This document shows, in pieces, positions 13,098 through 24,337 of a stretch of DNA of 64,000 nt (within the stretch, counting starts at the first letter, position 1; every line of letters begins with the position of its first letter). A model generated the notes under the pieces. It made no database searches. It saw nothing but the letters and a program-made list of their open reading frames with translations, and was not told the DNA's origin. Both the position numbers and the translations under genes were made by a program. Origin of the DNA: Tetrapyrgos nigripes (lineage: Eukaryota > Basidiomycota > Agaricomycetes > Agaricales > Campanellaceae); contig JAACJM010000028.1 of the NCBI GenBank assembly GCA_013368315.1, positions 248,001 to 312,000 of the forward strand, read 5' to 3'.

Positions 13098-15918
13098 AGG
13101 ATGGACGGTAGAAAGTTAGTACATCAATTGTCATGTTTACATCTGTCTGACAGTGATGCCCATCACACTCCGTAGTACCAGGAAAGGCTGTATAACCCGG
13201 CTCAGATAATATTCCCTAGGTTTCTCGCTTATCATTTTCGCTGACGGAAATCCACTCTGGATTACCCAAATGACCTTGAAGGACCCCTTGTTCTGGAACA
13301 TGTTAATGTGTACAATGCGGCACAGAGTCTGCTGTCCGACTCCGGCAACTCGTTGGGAAGCCGCTGATGGCGCTTTGACCTCGTTCGGGCCGTGTTTTTC
13401 CCAACGGCTCTCAGACATCGACGGCCTTTTGCTTTCACTTACAACGTAGCGAAGACAGGAATGCCTGTACGCCCCCTCCAACTTTTCCATGCATATTGTC
13501 ATTCTCTCGAGGAATCGTTGAATGTCATTTTTTCATTCGCAACCATCAAAATCAAAAATCTGTGCACGTCTTTTCTCCGCCTTTCAATATGAGATCTAGA
13601 TCATATGGCGGCGCATCATGGAATCGGGGGGACTATACACTATCATGCAGCACTCCAGCTCCTGACGTCGATGGCGAATAAATGTCAGCCATGACGCCGC
13701 CAGGTGAGGCTGCTATGTCTAGCATGCACTCTATGTATTTAACCCGCCCAATTACTGGCATAGTTTCATAAGATCTGACACAGCAGGACACGGCTGATGA
13801 TGCATGATGGCAGAACTTTTTTCTCTCACACCTCGTTGCAGACCGATGGACAACCGACGGAGACTTTGCCAACAAGCAGACCGCTTGCTGACCCCAATCG
13901 TGCATGCATCATTCCCGGTGTTGTTCCTCGCAATCTTCAACAGACATCTCGCATCCAAGTCATCACTGCGGCTCAAGTATCTCGGTAATCACGCAGTTTG
14001 TATCCCGGTTCGTAATATCATTCTCGTCAGAGAAGGAGTTCGAGCTTCTATGTTCCTCCAACTCAATCTCAAGCACCAAGTCGATCAACAAATTCTACAC
14101 TGCCATGATCCTGGTTCCTCCGCATTGCTGCCGGTATGTACTGACGAATTTCTCCTGACGCACTCTCTCTCGATGTCGTGTATGATCATCACCGAAAAAT
14201 CTCTTGCTTTGCATAGATAAAGTCTGAGTACCCCGCACGCTTCACATGATTGACATTGGAGAAAGACAGGAACTCAAGTACTTACTCAAGAATCAAGCAA
14301 AATCAACGACATATTCTCTCTCTGAGCGCTGTTGTTTGTGTTTCAAATTTCTGAACGCTTCTACGTAAGGATCAATGTGGATCCATTGACCTTAGGTAGG
14401 TCTCTGAAGGTTTGAAGTTATTTTCTGTTATTTTTGGTGACCGGCCTCGGTTTACTCGTTCAGCTACCATTTGGTCTGTACGTCCTTCAGGTTCTTCTGC
14501 ATAAATAGTCTCCGTGGCCCGATCGGAGTCGGACTTGCCCGATCCACATCCGCATCCTTCACATGTTTTTCCTCGTAACTTGTAAGTACTACTTACTCAT
14601 TGAGATCATTATCCATCGCCGCGCCCTTGAAAAAATTGTTCCTGGTTCCTTGAAGTTTTATGATACGATGTAAGATGAGCTAGTTATAGTACTATCTAAG
14701 TATATCGTGGTGTCTGACACTGCCAGCAATATGATTAAAGTATACGCGTTCAACTCGAGGTCTTGGCGACGGGCTTCGGTCTCACGAATCTCAAGGGCCA
14801 TACAAGTGAACACGCTAGAACACGCGGGGCGCTATGGGCGATATTTGACAATCACCCGACCCGAGACGCTACACTCGACGTTCGGGCACTAATAATACTA
14901 CATAGGCAGTACACGCGTACGCGTAAGTAGGACTGGGTAAGTACGATTTATACGCGACAAGTGGAGTGGGTATATTTGGGTATATCCGTCCCTAGTACCT
15001 GCTTACATGCATCCTGTATTCGAAAACTTGCCCAAGTGAAGCCGCGTAGTACTACGTATTGTACTCAAAGTAAAACCAGACTGAAACTTCAGGTTGTAAT
15101 TAAGATGTATGAGGACCCCTACATACAAGGAAAGGGTCTGATCCGCCCTCACGGCCTCATGCTGCGTTTCCACTTACTTGTCATCATTCGTTAAACGCTT
15201 TGCTTGTGAAACTACTAGTCTCGTGAAACCAGACTGACGATACCCACTATTAAGTGCTGCGTAGATCCGACGACCCTTCATTAGAATTGGAAATAAGACA
15301 ATCCGCCTCTGTAGTGTCCCAGAAACTTCGTTTCACCTTTCCCTGGACTTCGTGATATCTTGCCGTCAATTTATTATGATTTCAGAGTGTCTGGAGTATG
15401 AGCATTGTCTCAGCAGAGTTTTGAAGGGATTTTTCGAAGAGTTTCTCCAGGCGAAAGGGGGTTTTGACTTCCCTCTGTTGCATGGGACATTTCCTGTAAC
15501 CTTTTTTGGGGGGAAGGCTTCTTTCCATACACATACTTAAAAAACGAGGCGCCCTTGAAGAGTCTGTCTCAAGTGGCCATCACATACTAAGGCTGAACAA
15601 TCTAGCATAATAAAGGCCATCAGAAGAAACCTTCGTTGATGTTTTACTGTCAAGCTCTATCCTTGGGAAAGATTTCTCCAAGATTCATAACAGTAGCTAC
15701 AATCCTACAGTACTGTACAAGTCTAATACAACCTTACTGTACAAGAAAGGTTACACGAATCCCAAAATGACAACTATCCGACAAACAATAGCACGAAGAT
15801 AAGTATCAGTAACAATCAAAGTGGATAAATACTTCAAACTGAGGTGGAACATGGCCTTTCAGTGTCTCCACTGAGCATAAGTAACATCACCCGTCAACTC
15901 ACCAACGGCCAATCATTC
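13098..15918. other. Gene-free stretch upstream of the septation-like gene
   Basis: About 2.8 kb with only short, compositionally random frames, the longest about 138 codons on the plus strand at 13804-14220 without motifs. The part next to 13097 must hold the promoter of the Uds1-like gene. A short direct repeat (ACTGTACAAG) occurs at about 15712 and 15737. No tRNA, transposase remnant or long inverted repeat was recognised. Confidence 0.4.
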
Positions 15919-17608
15919 TCATATCCTCGCCTTAGGCACCGACTCAGATCCAAGACCAGCTTGAACAGCGATGGAAGCAGCAGCAACACCGTCAGGATCT
16001 GATGTCCTCGCTTCCGCCTTCTTCTTTGCAACCTCTTCTTCACTCGCCACCCTACCACCAATCTCCCTTTCAACTTCTGCAGCTACGTCGGAGAGACAGA
16101 TCTGTGACCGTAAGGGTCCATCACGTGGTCCCGATGGTTCCGAAGTGTCTCGTCGTCCAATGAGACTGACAAATACACCCTTCCCAAGGACAGGATACGA
16201 ACCGACCTGAATATCGCAAGGTTTTAGGCGTGCTTGAAGGGATGTCAGGTAGGGTGCGATCATTGATTCCGGTCGTCTGTAGAATCAAAGGATGAGGGAT
16301 TAGCAGTGACATGCACAGGTAGAGCATGAGGCGTACTCTGTGAATATCTGAACCCTCTTAGGCCTATCACACGCAGGAGGTAAAGGTAAAAAGTCCTTTA
16401 GTCCATTCAGCATCTTCTGGAACAGTGCTGGTATCCCAGGAAACACGCAGAGCTTTCCTTCTAGCCGGACTACAGGCTAAGAAGACCATATCCGATTATT
16501 TGGCATATATTCCACCAGACATAGAAAATAGTACTCACAACCCAAATATCCCTGCCCACGAACAAGACTTCCGCCCTATCGGGAAATAGTGCCATTCTCT
16601 TGGTAGCTTCTTTTTGTTGAGGATTTTGTGAGGCTACCCAGGCTCTGTGTCTGTTCATCATGTCCATTCGACGTATAGTTTCGGGATGGTGGACGAGATT
16701 TTGATTGAAGGCTTTTGCTAACGAGGCATACGTTATGTCTGAACCAGTATATCAGGAAAAGATGAGGATAGGGTCATAGGGACGCTCTCACCATCATGAG
16801 TTGGTCCAATACCACCGGTAGTTATCACAAAATCATATTGCGCGACCATACGCCTGCTGGCTTCGATTCTGCAGGCCGGAAGTGACGGAATAGCAAGTAG
16901 AAGTCCTGAAGATGTCAGTTAAGGTACAATTATAAGGAGGGAAGAAACATACATCTCTTGCTCATCGTCCGCAACGACTTCTATGCGTTTCCTGATGACG
17001 GACAAAGGGCATGTCTGAGTGCACCAGTAAAGAGCTTAGACAAGCTACGCACAGATCAATACCGAAGTCAAAACAGAATTTGGCAAAGTAATGCGAGTTC
17101 TTCTCCATAGTTTTTCCGTTCAAGATTTCGTCTCTGTAAAGATCACACGAGTGAAGTGAGACAGTCTGTAAAACACCCATTCGGCAAGCACATACCCAAT
17201 CACCAGAGCAGCAGCAGTCCGTATGCATCTCCCTTCACCCAGAGGATTTGATGGTACTGGTGATAGAGCGAAACCGTACTTTGACTCTGCCTCTGCACCC
17301 CCTGAGACGTTGGCCGCGTTAACTCCACCACTAGACGAACTACGAGCTGCTTGCACAGTCTCTGGCCTCCTGTGTTCCATGCTGTTTCCAAAAGTTGAGC
17401 CCACTATCGAATAATTCGACCCCGAGTACCCAGCGACAGCTGTTGTCGGTCTTGGGGGAATTGTCATGACTGCGACGAAATGGCTTCTGGTCTGAACCGT
17501 ATCATTTGGTGTGCCTATAGCGCCACGCCGAGGGGTTCTCAATATGTCCGAAGGTTTGTGGGGACGTGTGAGCAGTAGTGGAGGCAGTCGTGAGCCTGGT
17601 TTAGGCAT
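15919..17608 (-). CDS. Molybdopterin-binding (MoCF/CinA-type) domain protein, FLAD1 N-terminal-like
   Basis: Belongs to the MoCF/CinA fold (PF00994-type) seen in CinA proteins and the N-terminal half of animal FLAD1. Exons splice to AAALVIGDEILNGKTMEKNS, HYFAKFCFDFGIDLKRIEVV, ADDEQEIEASRRMVAQYDFV and ITTGGIGPTHDDITYASLAK: the GDEIL...K, D-E-E and TGGxGPTxDD signatures in order. A second part (LFVGRDIWVV, then RLEGKLCVFPGIPALFQKML) matches the FLAD1/CinA pattern ending in FPGxP. No FAD-synthase (PAPS-reductase-like) domain follows, so this is a stand-alone domain, as in several fungi; its substrate is not known from sequence. The first 140 residues are Arg/Ser/Pro-rich without the domain and begin MPKPGSRLPPLLLTRPHKPS, possibly an organelle-targeting or disordered extension. 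A later Met could be the true start. Confidence 0.8.
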
Positions 17609-19251
17609 TGCACCAGTTGGCGCGTCGGATGTCTAGGAGTCGCGTGCGCGTTTGTTCGGGTCCTCAGTAATTCGAGAGAGAATGATAGTTGATCAGAAAT
17701 TTGAGGAAGAAAGGAAGTTAGGAGAATGTAAGCTAAAGTCGGGATCGAGTTATTTAGGAGAGTCTAAGAGGGAAAAGGTCAGAACCTAATGCGGAGCAAA
17801 GTGCTCGCAATGGAAGGATAACCAGGGTATGACATCTTCATTCCCATGTTATAGCACTCCCCAACCCCAAGGCTTTCATAGTTGTCGATACTCAGGTTAC
17901 TGTTCATATATGGCACTAAGTACTTTACTGGAGGCTTGTCGTAAGGACAATACACTGAGGCCTGGGGTACAATCCGAAGTCCTTAATGCTAGAAGCTCAA
18001 GCTCTCCAGCCCCTATGATCATTCTTAAGCTTCGCCATAATTAAAGAAGTGTAACTTATTAGCATCAGTGAAGAAATACGACTCTTATTAAAGATATGGA
18101 CGCTGAAAGAGCAACAGAAGGAAGGGTAAACGAGTATGCCATTTACACAAATCTCAAACCACTCCCCAGGAGTTGCGGATGACCAAAGAACCCAAAGTGG
18201 TTACAGACTCTGGGTCACGAAGCTGTTCGTGTGATGGCATTGGCCAGCCAATTGGGGCACTGTAACCCGACTAGCTCCGAACGTATCAGACAAAAAAGAC
18301 ATCTCAATGAAGCAAAAACCTCTCACCTACTAAACCTTCCGGCAAATGACTAGTTAAAGCTGTATGCAAGGCTCACTAGTGCATGCAAGTGGATGTCAAA
18401 CTGCATATGAGGTCGTAGAGTAGTGAGGCTTGCCAACGGAATTTCATCTCGTCCAAATGAATTAACATAGGCCAAACTTCAGTGGAGCAAAAGCTAAAGT
18501 TAAGAATGACAGAATCACATTGACCTAGCTGGGCTGGCATAGTCAACAGAGACTTGCAGAACCACAGGTGAGGGACATATCTCCGCCAAGTATGACGCTC
18601 GGATATTCTCAGTGTCCTCCATTACCAGTCGAGGCTTGAGCAGCCTACTCCAGCAGTATTGCGCCAAAAAAGTGCATCCAATCCTGTTTGAGCGATTGCA
18701 TCGTAAGTCCTGAGCAGGAGATCTTGGAGAACCAAAAAATGAGAATGGGTTGACTCTGAGAGCCCCAAGACATGAGTTAATAGATGCGTGAACCTGCAGC
18801 CTGAGGCCGGAGTACGTGCGCGCGTACGGAAATCTGCTTAACATCTGCTTGAAGAAAGAACGCATACGCAGGATGTACAAAACCATCTTCATTGCTTGTA
18901 GCTGAGGATTCTTGCATTGCCATTTGCCAGCAGCTTGCAATTTGTCGCGCACTGGCTCTGAGTTCGAGTTCATACTCGAAAATTCCCACGTCTGGTACGT
19001 TAATGCATCACCTCTCAGCCAACTCTCCAGATATGTGCCCGCAACGGAACGGGTGATATCTCTCAGCTACTGGAAATACTTTATGCTGACTAGATTCACG
19101 CCGAGTTTTTGGTGTTTCCATCTGTTGAAGCACTTGACTAATTATATCAGTAGCGCTCTGCGATTGATATACTTCCAACAAAATGTCAATTTTTTGACAA
19201 GGCTTCGTTATTCTTGGAGAGGCTGTACAAGTCGTTCACCTCACTTCTACA
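17609..19251. other. Intergenic stretch without recognisable genes
   Basis: The left end holds the promoter of the MoCF-domain gene and the right end the promoter of the HET-domain gene. Open frames at 17829-18044 (plus) and 18515-18989 (minus) have no motif, no splice support and unusual composition, so they are not called. No repeat family was recognised. Confidence 0.4.
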
Positions 19252-20832
19252 ATGAACCTTCCACAAGTCCTTCCCCAGACCGATGAAGGATCGCCTCCAG
19301 CTGCCTTCTCCAGGGAGACCGAGAATGTAACGATGGAGAACGAGGCGAAGAAGACCGGAATGGAACTTACTTTCGTTTGTCCCATACCCGGATGTGGGAG
19401 TACTATCAAATTCACCAGGAGTTCTGAATTAACAGGTGGGATGATTTGTCCTGGATGACTCTTCACTTGAAATATTTTTGACTGATTGAGGATTTTCCAC
19501 CCCATAGCCCACATGCACTCGCACGTCGAAGAAAACCCACTCCATACGCGTAATACGGCACGATACGTGAGACTGGATTTGACCGAAGATGGGACGGGGG
19601 TTTTGGGAGCTGGCGCAGCCTTTGCAAGAGATTCGGGGAAGCAGAGCCTGGTGCCCGTTACTGACACGTCGAGCAGGAGCAATAGAACCCCTAGGATTCG
19701 GAGGCCATCCTCAAGAACTGGATCAGAGACCACCAACGACTATTTTAGAAACATCAAGCAATTAATCGTGTCACTAGTGACGGGAGAGGGTAGCCGTGTC
19801 GATGAGTCACTGGGATTGCTGGACTGTGAACTTGAGAAGGTGAGTTTCGCTGCTGAACCGTATATAGAATCAGACCGTTCCTGATTGACGTAGCCTCATT
19901 GCCTCATAGATACCCGTTCGCTTCACCTGGTCGAGTTTGGGAGGAATCGTTGTATCCCGCCATACGCCATTCTTTCACATCGATGGGGAAAGGAAGAAGA
20001 AGAGGTCCGATACCAAGAATTCAAATGGCCCACTCCAGAAACCTTTTCCAAAGCAGGGTATCGAGAAATCGCAGCAGCTTGTGACGAAGCCCTTCTGCAC
20101 GGCCTGCACTATCTCTGGGTGGATACCTGCTGCATCAACCAAGATGATAAAGATGTTCACCGAAACATCAAGTCTATGTTTGCGTATTATCAGTTTGCCC
20201 ACATGTGTTATGCATATCTAGTCGACGTAGAGGGCAACAACTTTCGAAACAGTGTGTGGTTCACGCGGGGGTGGACACTGCAAGAACTCCTTGCACCTCT
20301 GGATGTCAAATTCTTTGACCGTGCCTGGGAATGCATCGGACACAGGAGCGAACGAAGTAGAGAGATACCACTCATAACAGGGATACCCGAAGGTGTGGTA
20401 AAGGGAGAAACGCGCATATACAAAGTTGACGTGGAGGAAAAGATGTCTTGGTCTGCACGTCGGGAGACGAGTCGACCTCCAGATCAAGCATAACGTCTTT
20501 TTGGCATTTTGGGCGTCTCAGTGGAACCAGATTATGATGAGGATGCTGAGACGGCGTTTACCCGGTTGTGCGAGGCATGGTTTAAGAAAGTCTCGGAAAA
20601 GTCTGGTGGAAGGAGGGTTATGGTTCCAAGCATGGCTCGTCTTTATCCCTTGCTGAAGTTACGAGTACAAAAAGAGGCTTGGAGTTATCGTGGTCGCAAA
20701 GACATAGCCAAAACTATGACTCGGAGGGAAGATGCCGCCAGCAGGACGGGACTCAGAGAGCAACCTAACAGTGACCAATACCCAAGGTACGTGTATTTAG
20801 TATCCACTTGCAAGCTCCTATATGAGAGATAA
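19252..20832 (+). pseudogene. HET-domain gene with N-terminal C2H2-like finger, interrupted by an in-frame stop
   Basis: HET domains act in fungal heterokaryon incompatibility, where activation triggers cell death after fusion of unlike strains. Three exons fit: 19252-19435, 19508-19839 and 19894 onward. Exon 3 opens with IDTRSLHLVEFGRN, then PPYAILSHRWG, YLWVDTCCINQDDK and TRGWTLQELLAPLDV, all standard HET blocks. Residues about 43-66, assembled across intron 1, form a C2H2-like finger (Cys-x4-Cys-x14-His-x3-His, with the usual Phe and Leu between). At 20491-20493 a TAA stands where HET proteins have Tyr (PDQA-stop-RLFGILGV). The same frame then stays open to 20832 and still looks coding. 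The truncated product would be 371 residues, keeping most of the HET core. The gene is therefore broken or makes a shortened protein. A degenerate copy of its tail lies just downstream. Confidence 0.82.
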
Positions 20833-20899
20833 CTAAACGTGTTCAAGTATGTTTACGGCTGCGTGGTAGAGGAATGCTATCGTGGTTGTAAAGGCGTCG

Positions 20900-21135
20900 G
20901 ACGAGAAAGAGAATCATGCGATCACAGCATCTCCTCTTTGTGCCCGCTGGGAGGCGACTACGTCTCCAGATCAAGCCTCCTGTCTTTTTGGCAAGCTGAA
21001 GTTTTCGGCATCTGTGTGGAACCAGATTACGACGAGAACGTTGGACAGCGTCACGGTCTTCTCTCAGTTGTGCCAGGCATATTTGGGAAAGTTTGAAAAA
21101 TCCTGGGGACGAAGGGCTGATGATTCTGAAAATTA
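20900..21135 (+). repeat. Degenerate tandem copy of the HET gene's 3' part
   Basis: This stretch aligns by eye with 20440-20615 of the HET gene. Shared landmarks in the same order are CTCCAGATCAAGC, then TGTCTTTTTGGCA/CGTCTTTTTGGCA, GTGGAACCAGATTA, and a Cys-(Q/E)-Ala followed by a Lys/Ser/Gly-rich end. Frames are scrambled by indels, with a TGA near 21096. It therefore looks like an old partial duplication, not a gene. It is the part of the HET protein just after the core, where the first copy carries its stop. Confidence 0.7.
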
Positions 21136-21238
21136 CTCGTCAGCACTGCTGGCCGAGAACTCCAGTACAAACTGGCTAGTCCCTAAGCCTAGAACGTTAA
21201 TAGTCGGAGTGTTTGAGGCTGGGCTGGAGACTGTATGA

Positions 21239-21647
21239 CGGAGTTGGGAATCCATTCATTATGTTCTATCATGAGCTTACTTTTCGTCCGGTACTGGAAC
21301 GAGTGTAAGTATAGGGTATGTACTAGGTACAGTACTTGAGTAGAATAGGATATCGATACATTGGTAGTCATCGTGCGCGCTATGCCCTGTGCATGTCACT
21401 GAAGTCCCATAGTCCCAATAAGCCGTAGCTGTAGACCAAATTAGGTCAGGTAGTGCAGAGAAATCGTCGCAAATGATTCTGAATGGATCATCGAAGGAAC
21501 TTCTGGATCTAACCCAAACCATATCGAGATTGAACAGAAAAATTGAAGAGAACAGAACCGAAAAACAATAGAAGAAAAAACCGAACAAGAGGCCTGTCTA
21601 ATAACTAGCGCGTATCAGGTAAATTTGATCTGTCCATTACCTTCCCT
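21239..21647. other. Intergenic spacer after HET remnants
   Basis: AT-rich spacer between the HET tail copy and the 3' end of the minus-strand GPI-protein gene. Nothing recognisable is seen. Confidence 0.4.
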
Positions 21648-22572
21648 CTACAGAATGTATGAAACTACAACAACACCAGCCAACACACCGACGAGACGGG
21701 ATGCAGTGGTGGTAGCCATCGACATGGCACCGTTGTTATCCTTGGCGGTTGATGATGGGGAGGCGGCGGCATTGGCCTTGGTCCCGGAAGGAGACCCACT
21801 GCCAGTGGTTGAAGCAGAGTGGCTAGCGGAGGTAGCAGTAGAGGGGGCAGCGGTTCCACCGATGGGAGCGGTGGATTGACCATCAATTTGAGCTTGGACA
21901 GTAGCGTTGAATGTACCCGACATGCCAGACATGCTGTTTTCAGGGGAGGGAAAAACAACGGAGTTAGAAATGAATGAATTGATTGATTATCATAAACTGC
22001 TGCGCGTACGTGAAACGTGAAGAGAAGGCGAGAGCAGGGAATTGAGGGCTTGCAGAGTCCTTCAAGTTGATGGATTCGACACGGATGAAGCTGTACGAGA
22101 CGAGATGGAAAAGTCGTTAGCACAGAGGACTCGGGTAAAAAAGACGCGAGACGTACTAGTCGTTGCCGTTAGGACCAATGCTGGCGTCGGGAGTGAACTG
22201 TATGGAAGCAGTCGTAGCAACGTTGACATTGTCAACAACGAGTTGGAGGAGTGTCTATGCAGGGGTAAAAATGAGCGAGTCAAAAATTTCTAAAGGTCAC
22301 GACTACGAACCTGCTGGTTGGCATTGCCAGTAAAAATGCCAACCTTCGCATCACCAAAGTCGGCGAGCGAAGGACCACCGTTCTGATCTATCCAGGAGAT
22401 CGTAGCGGTCTGACCACCGGTCATGCCAATTGATTCCGTTGGGGAAGTAATCTAAAAATCGCGAAGACAAAAGATGAGCAGCTTGTTTGTATTGCACAAC
22501 TCGCCTACTCACGAAGACGTTGGCAAGGGCGCCGGTGGCGAGGAGAGAAATGATAGCAGCCTTGGAGAACAT
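21648..22572 (-). CDS. KRE9/KNH1-like Ser/Thr-rich GPI-anchored cell-surface protein
   Basis: Secreted, probably wall- or membrane-bound protein of the yeast Kre9/Knh1 N-terminal family (PF10342-type), linked to beta-1,6-glucan or wall assembly. It starts with a clear signal peptide (MFSKAAIISLLATGALANVF). Exon 2 gives the core ITSPTESIGMTGGQTATISW, IDQNGGPSLADFGDAKVGIF and TGNANQQ: the 'P..G....GG...I.W' then 'VGIFTGN..Q' pattern of the family. The following exon has NVATTASIQFTPDASIGPNG. The mature C-terminus is Ser/Thr/Ala-rich (GGTAAPSTATSASHSASTTG), then hydrophobic (LVGVLAGVVVVSYIL) at the very end, as expected for GPI attachment. At least four introns. A second member lies at 29074-30237 on the opposite strand. 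Confidence 0.85.
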
Positions 22573-23198
22573 CTGGAATGTGAATGTGAAGTGGATACTG
22601 AGAGTTGAAGTTTTCTGGTAGATAGTTGGTCTGTCGACGCGTATAAACGAATGACTTGATGCTAAGAGAGCGGGAGGGGTCTGCTAGAGGGGCAGATGGC
22701 AAGCAGGCTACGGGCGAGGAAGGAAGGGAAATTAGTTCAAAAGGTTTGATGTGAGGCTTTTATATGTTGTCAAGTATGGTCAGGTACGCGATATTTGTAT
22801 ATGTTATACATACGACCTCTCCCTCTCACTACCACTTGCACGTTTTCCTTCTATGAGCACCAATTACAGCGTTCCATATCTTGAAGGAGTACTGCCCATG
22901 AAAACAATAAAACCAAAAGAAAAGAAAACCGGCACGGGCAAGTGTGACGTTACTGGCCTCGACTTCAAGCTTCAAGTTCCGCTCAAGTTCCGCTTTCCGT
23001 TGATTTCCTCTTCTTGCTCTACTTCAACCTTGACAACGGCAACGCAATCCCTTGAGAAACCTGAAAACTTGCTTGTCAAGACGATGACGGTGAATTGGGA
23101 CAGAATCTGCAAATGCCCATCACTCTGTCAACTTCAATTCAATTCACAAGTACTGGTCAACTAGTCATTCGCACGCGCCTTAAGTTCGTCTTTACCAC
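22573..23198. promoter_or_regulatory. Divergent promoter region between GPI-protein and cupin genes
   Basis: The two genes diverge from here (22572 minus, 23199 plus), so both promoters lie in these 626 bp. A plus-strand frame at 22751-23164 is not supported by composition or motifs. No TATA box or named regulatory site could be assigned. Confidence 0.4.
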
Positions 23199-23975
23199 CA
23201 TGACCTCCCTCCCAGAGAGCTATAGCGTTGTCAAAGGCGTTACGATGGTAAGCTACACCTATCACAACCAGATACAATGCTGAAGAACGCGTTGTGTAGA
23301 CCTTCCTGGACCGCAACTCTCCTTACATCACACGCGTCAATATCTCCGGAGACCCAGACGCAGAACAACTTTTCGTTCCCGCTCACTGGCACGAAACACA
23401 CGACGAAGTTATGCTTATCGTCAAAGGCAAGCTGGAGATTATGCTTGGCTCCACTTGGCGCACATATACGCCTGAAGATGGGGAGGTAACCATACCCAAA
23501 GGCACCGTTCATTCTCTCAGGAGTCTGAAAGGCGTTGAAACAGTATTCCACGAGAAGACGGAGCCGATGGTGAGCTTGGATTATTTTTGTAGTAATTGTA
23601 GTGATTGTCGAAGTTTGCTCTTTCCACCCAAACCCCCCCCCCCCCCCCCAAAAAAAAAAAAAAAAGCTGATCTGTCTTCTTTGACGCAGGACGAGGAGAA
23701 AGAGCTGTTTTTCCGGAACATTTTCTCAATCGAAGGAGGAATGAACGCAAACTTACTTCCAGCAATGCAAGTCTTTTATCATGGGGACACGTTGCCAGCT
23801 TTTCCAGTGCATTTGCCTTGGTTGGAGAAAGCTGTAAGTCTTCGTATAATTTTATTAATTCTCGGCGTGTAATTCCAATTGCCCCTCCTAGTTTATCGTC
23901 ATCTTCGGATACTATTTGGCACCCTGGTTTGGATATCGACTCAAATACGACAACGCCAAACTCAAACGGCTGTGA
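23199..23975 (+). CDS. Small cupin-fold protein with hydrophobic C-terminal tail
   Basis: Single-domain cupin (RmlC-like barrel). Cupins are mostly metal-dependent dioxygenases, isomerases or sugar-binding proteins; the substrate here is unknown. Four exons start MTSLPESYSVVKGVTM. Cupin motif 1 is complete: HWHETHDEVMLIVKG, matching H-x-H-x4-E-x6-G, so the metal ligands (two His, one Glu) are present. Motif 2 is GEVTIPKGTVHSL, matching P-x-G-x2-H with the final His. After the barrel comes NIFSIEGGMNANLLPAMQVF, and the last exon gives a hydrophobic aromatic stretch (FIVIFGYYLAPWFGYRLKY), suggesting a membrane tail. Intron 2 contains a run of 17 C followed by 16 A. The start was chosen at 23199 because its exon splices in frame to motif 1. 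Confidence 0.82.
23633..23665 (+). repeat. C17-A16 homopolymer tract inside an intron
   Basis: Seventeen C at 23633-23649 run directly into sixteen A at 23650-23665. The tract lies in the second intron of the cupin gene, upstream of its acceptor near 23688. Its length may vary between strains or be misassembled. Confidence 0.95.
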
Positions 23976-24238
23976 TTTCAGGAGCTTTCTCTCGTCCTCC
24001 CTCAATGTTCGACACCTTGCTTCATTCCAATGAATGCCGGCGATGACGGGGCGCTGAATCCGTATACTCTAGTATAGTAGCCAAATATTATAGCACCGTT
24101 AAGTGCATCCCGATATTTCTTGGCTCAGTCAAAGAAGTTAATGGTTTCAGGCATACTCTGTGTGCAATACCGAGTCGTGTCTGGGAAGACCCTGCCCCCT
24201 GGCTATACATTGATAGAGGTACTTCAGACGCGTACCTA

Positions 24239-24337
24239 CAGTGACTGACAAAACTGATGTCACCCCCGTGACCAGATCTAATTGAGTTTTTGAATTGAAT
24301 CTGGTCACGGGGGTGACATCAGTTTTGTCGGTCACTG
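24239..24337. mobile_element. 99-bp foldback MITE-like element with TA target-site duplication
   Basis: Two 39-bp arms (24239-24277 and 24299-24337) are inverted copies with one mismatch, separated by a 21-nt AT-rich loop. The element begins CAGTGACTGAC and ends with the complement (GTCGGTCACTG). It is flanked on both sides by TA (24237-24238 and 24338-24339). Ends starting CAGTG with a TA duplication are typical of Tc1/mariner-type DNA transposons, so this is probably a non-autonomous MITE mobilised by such a transposase. There is no coding capacity inside. The almost identical arms suggest a recent insertion or strong selection on the hairpin. It lies in gene-free DNA between the cupin and Zn2Cys6 genes. 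Confidence 0.85.

Noticed and set aside
13804..14220. 138-codon plus-strand frame
   Set aside because: Overlaps other equally long frames, lacks domain-like pattern and Kozak-like context; probably chance.
18515..18989. Two overlapping minus-strand frames in the gene-free stretch before the HET gene
   Set aside because: No recognisable motif, no splice signals and no continuity between the frames; could be remnants but unsupported.
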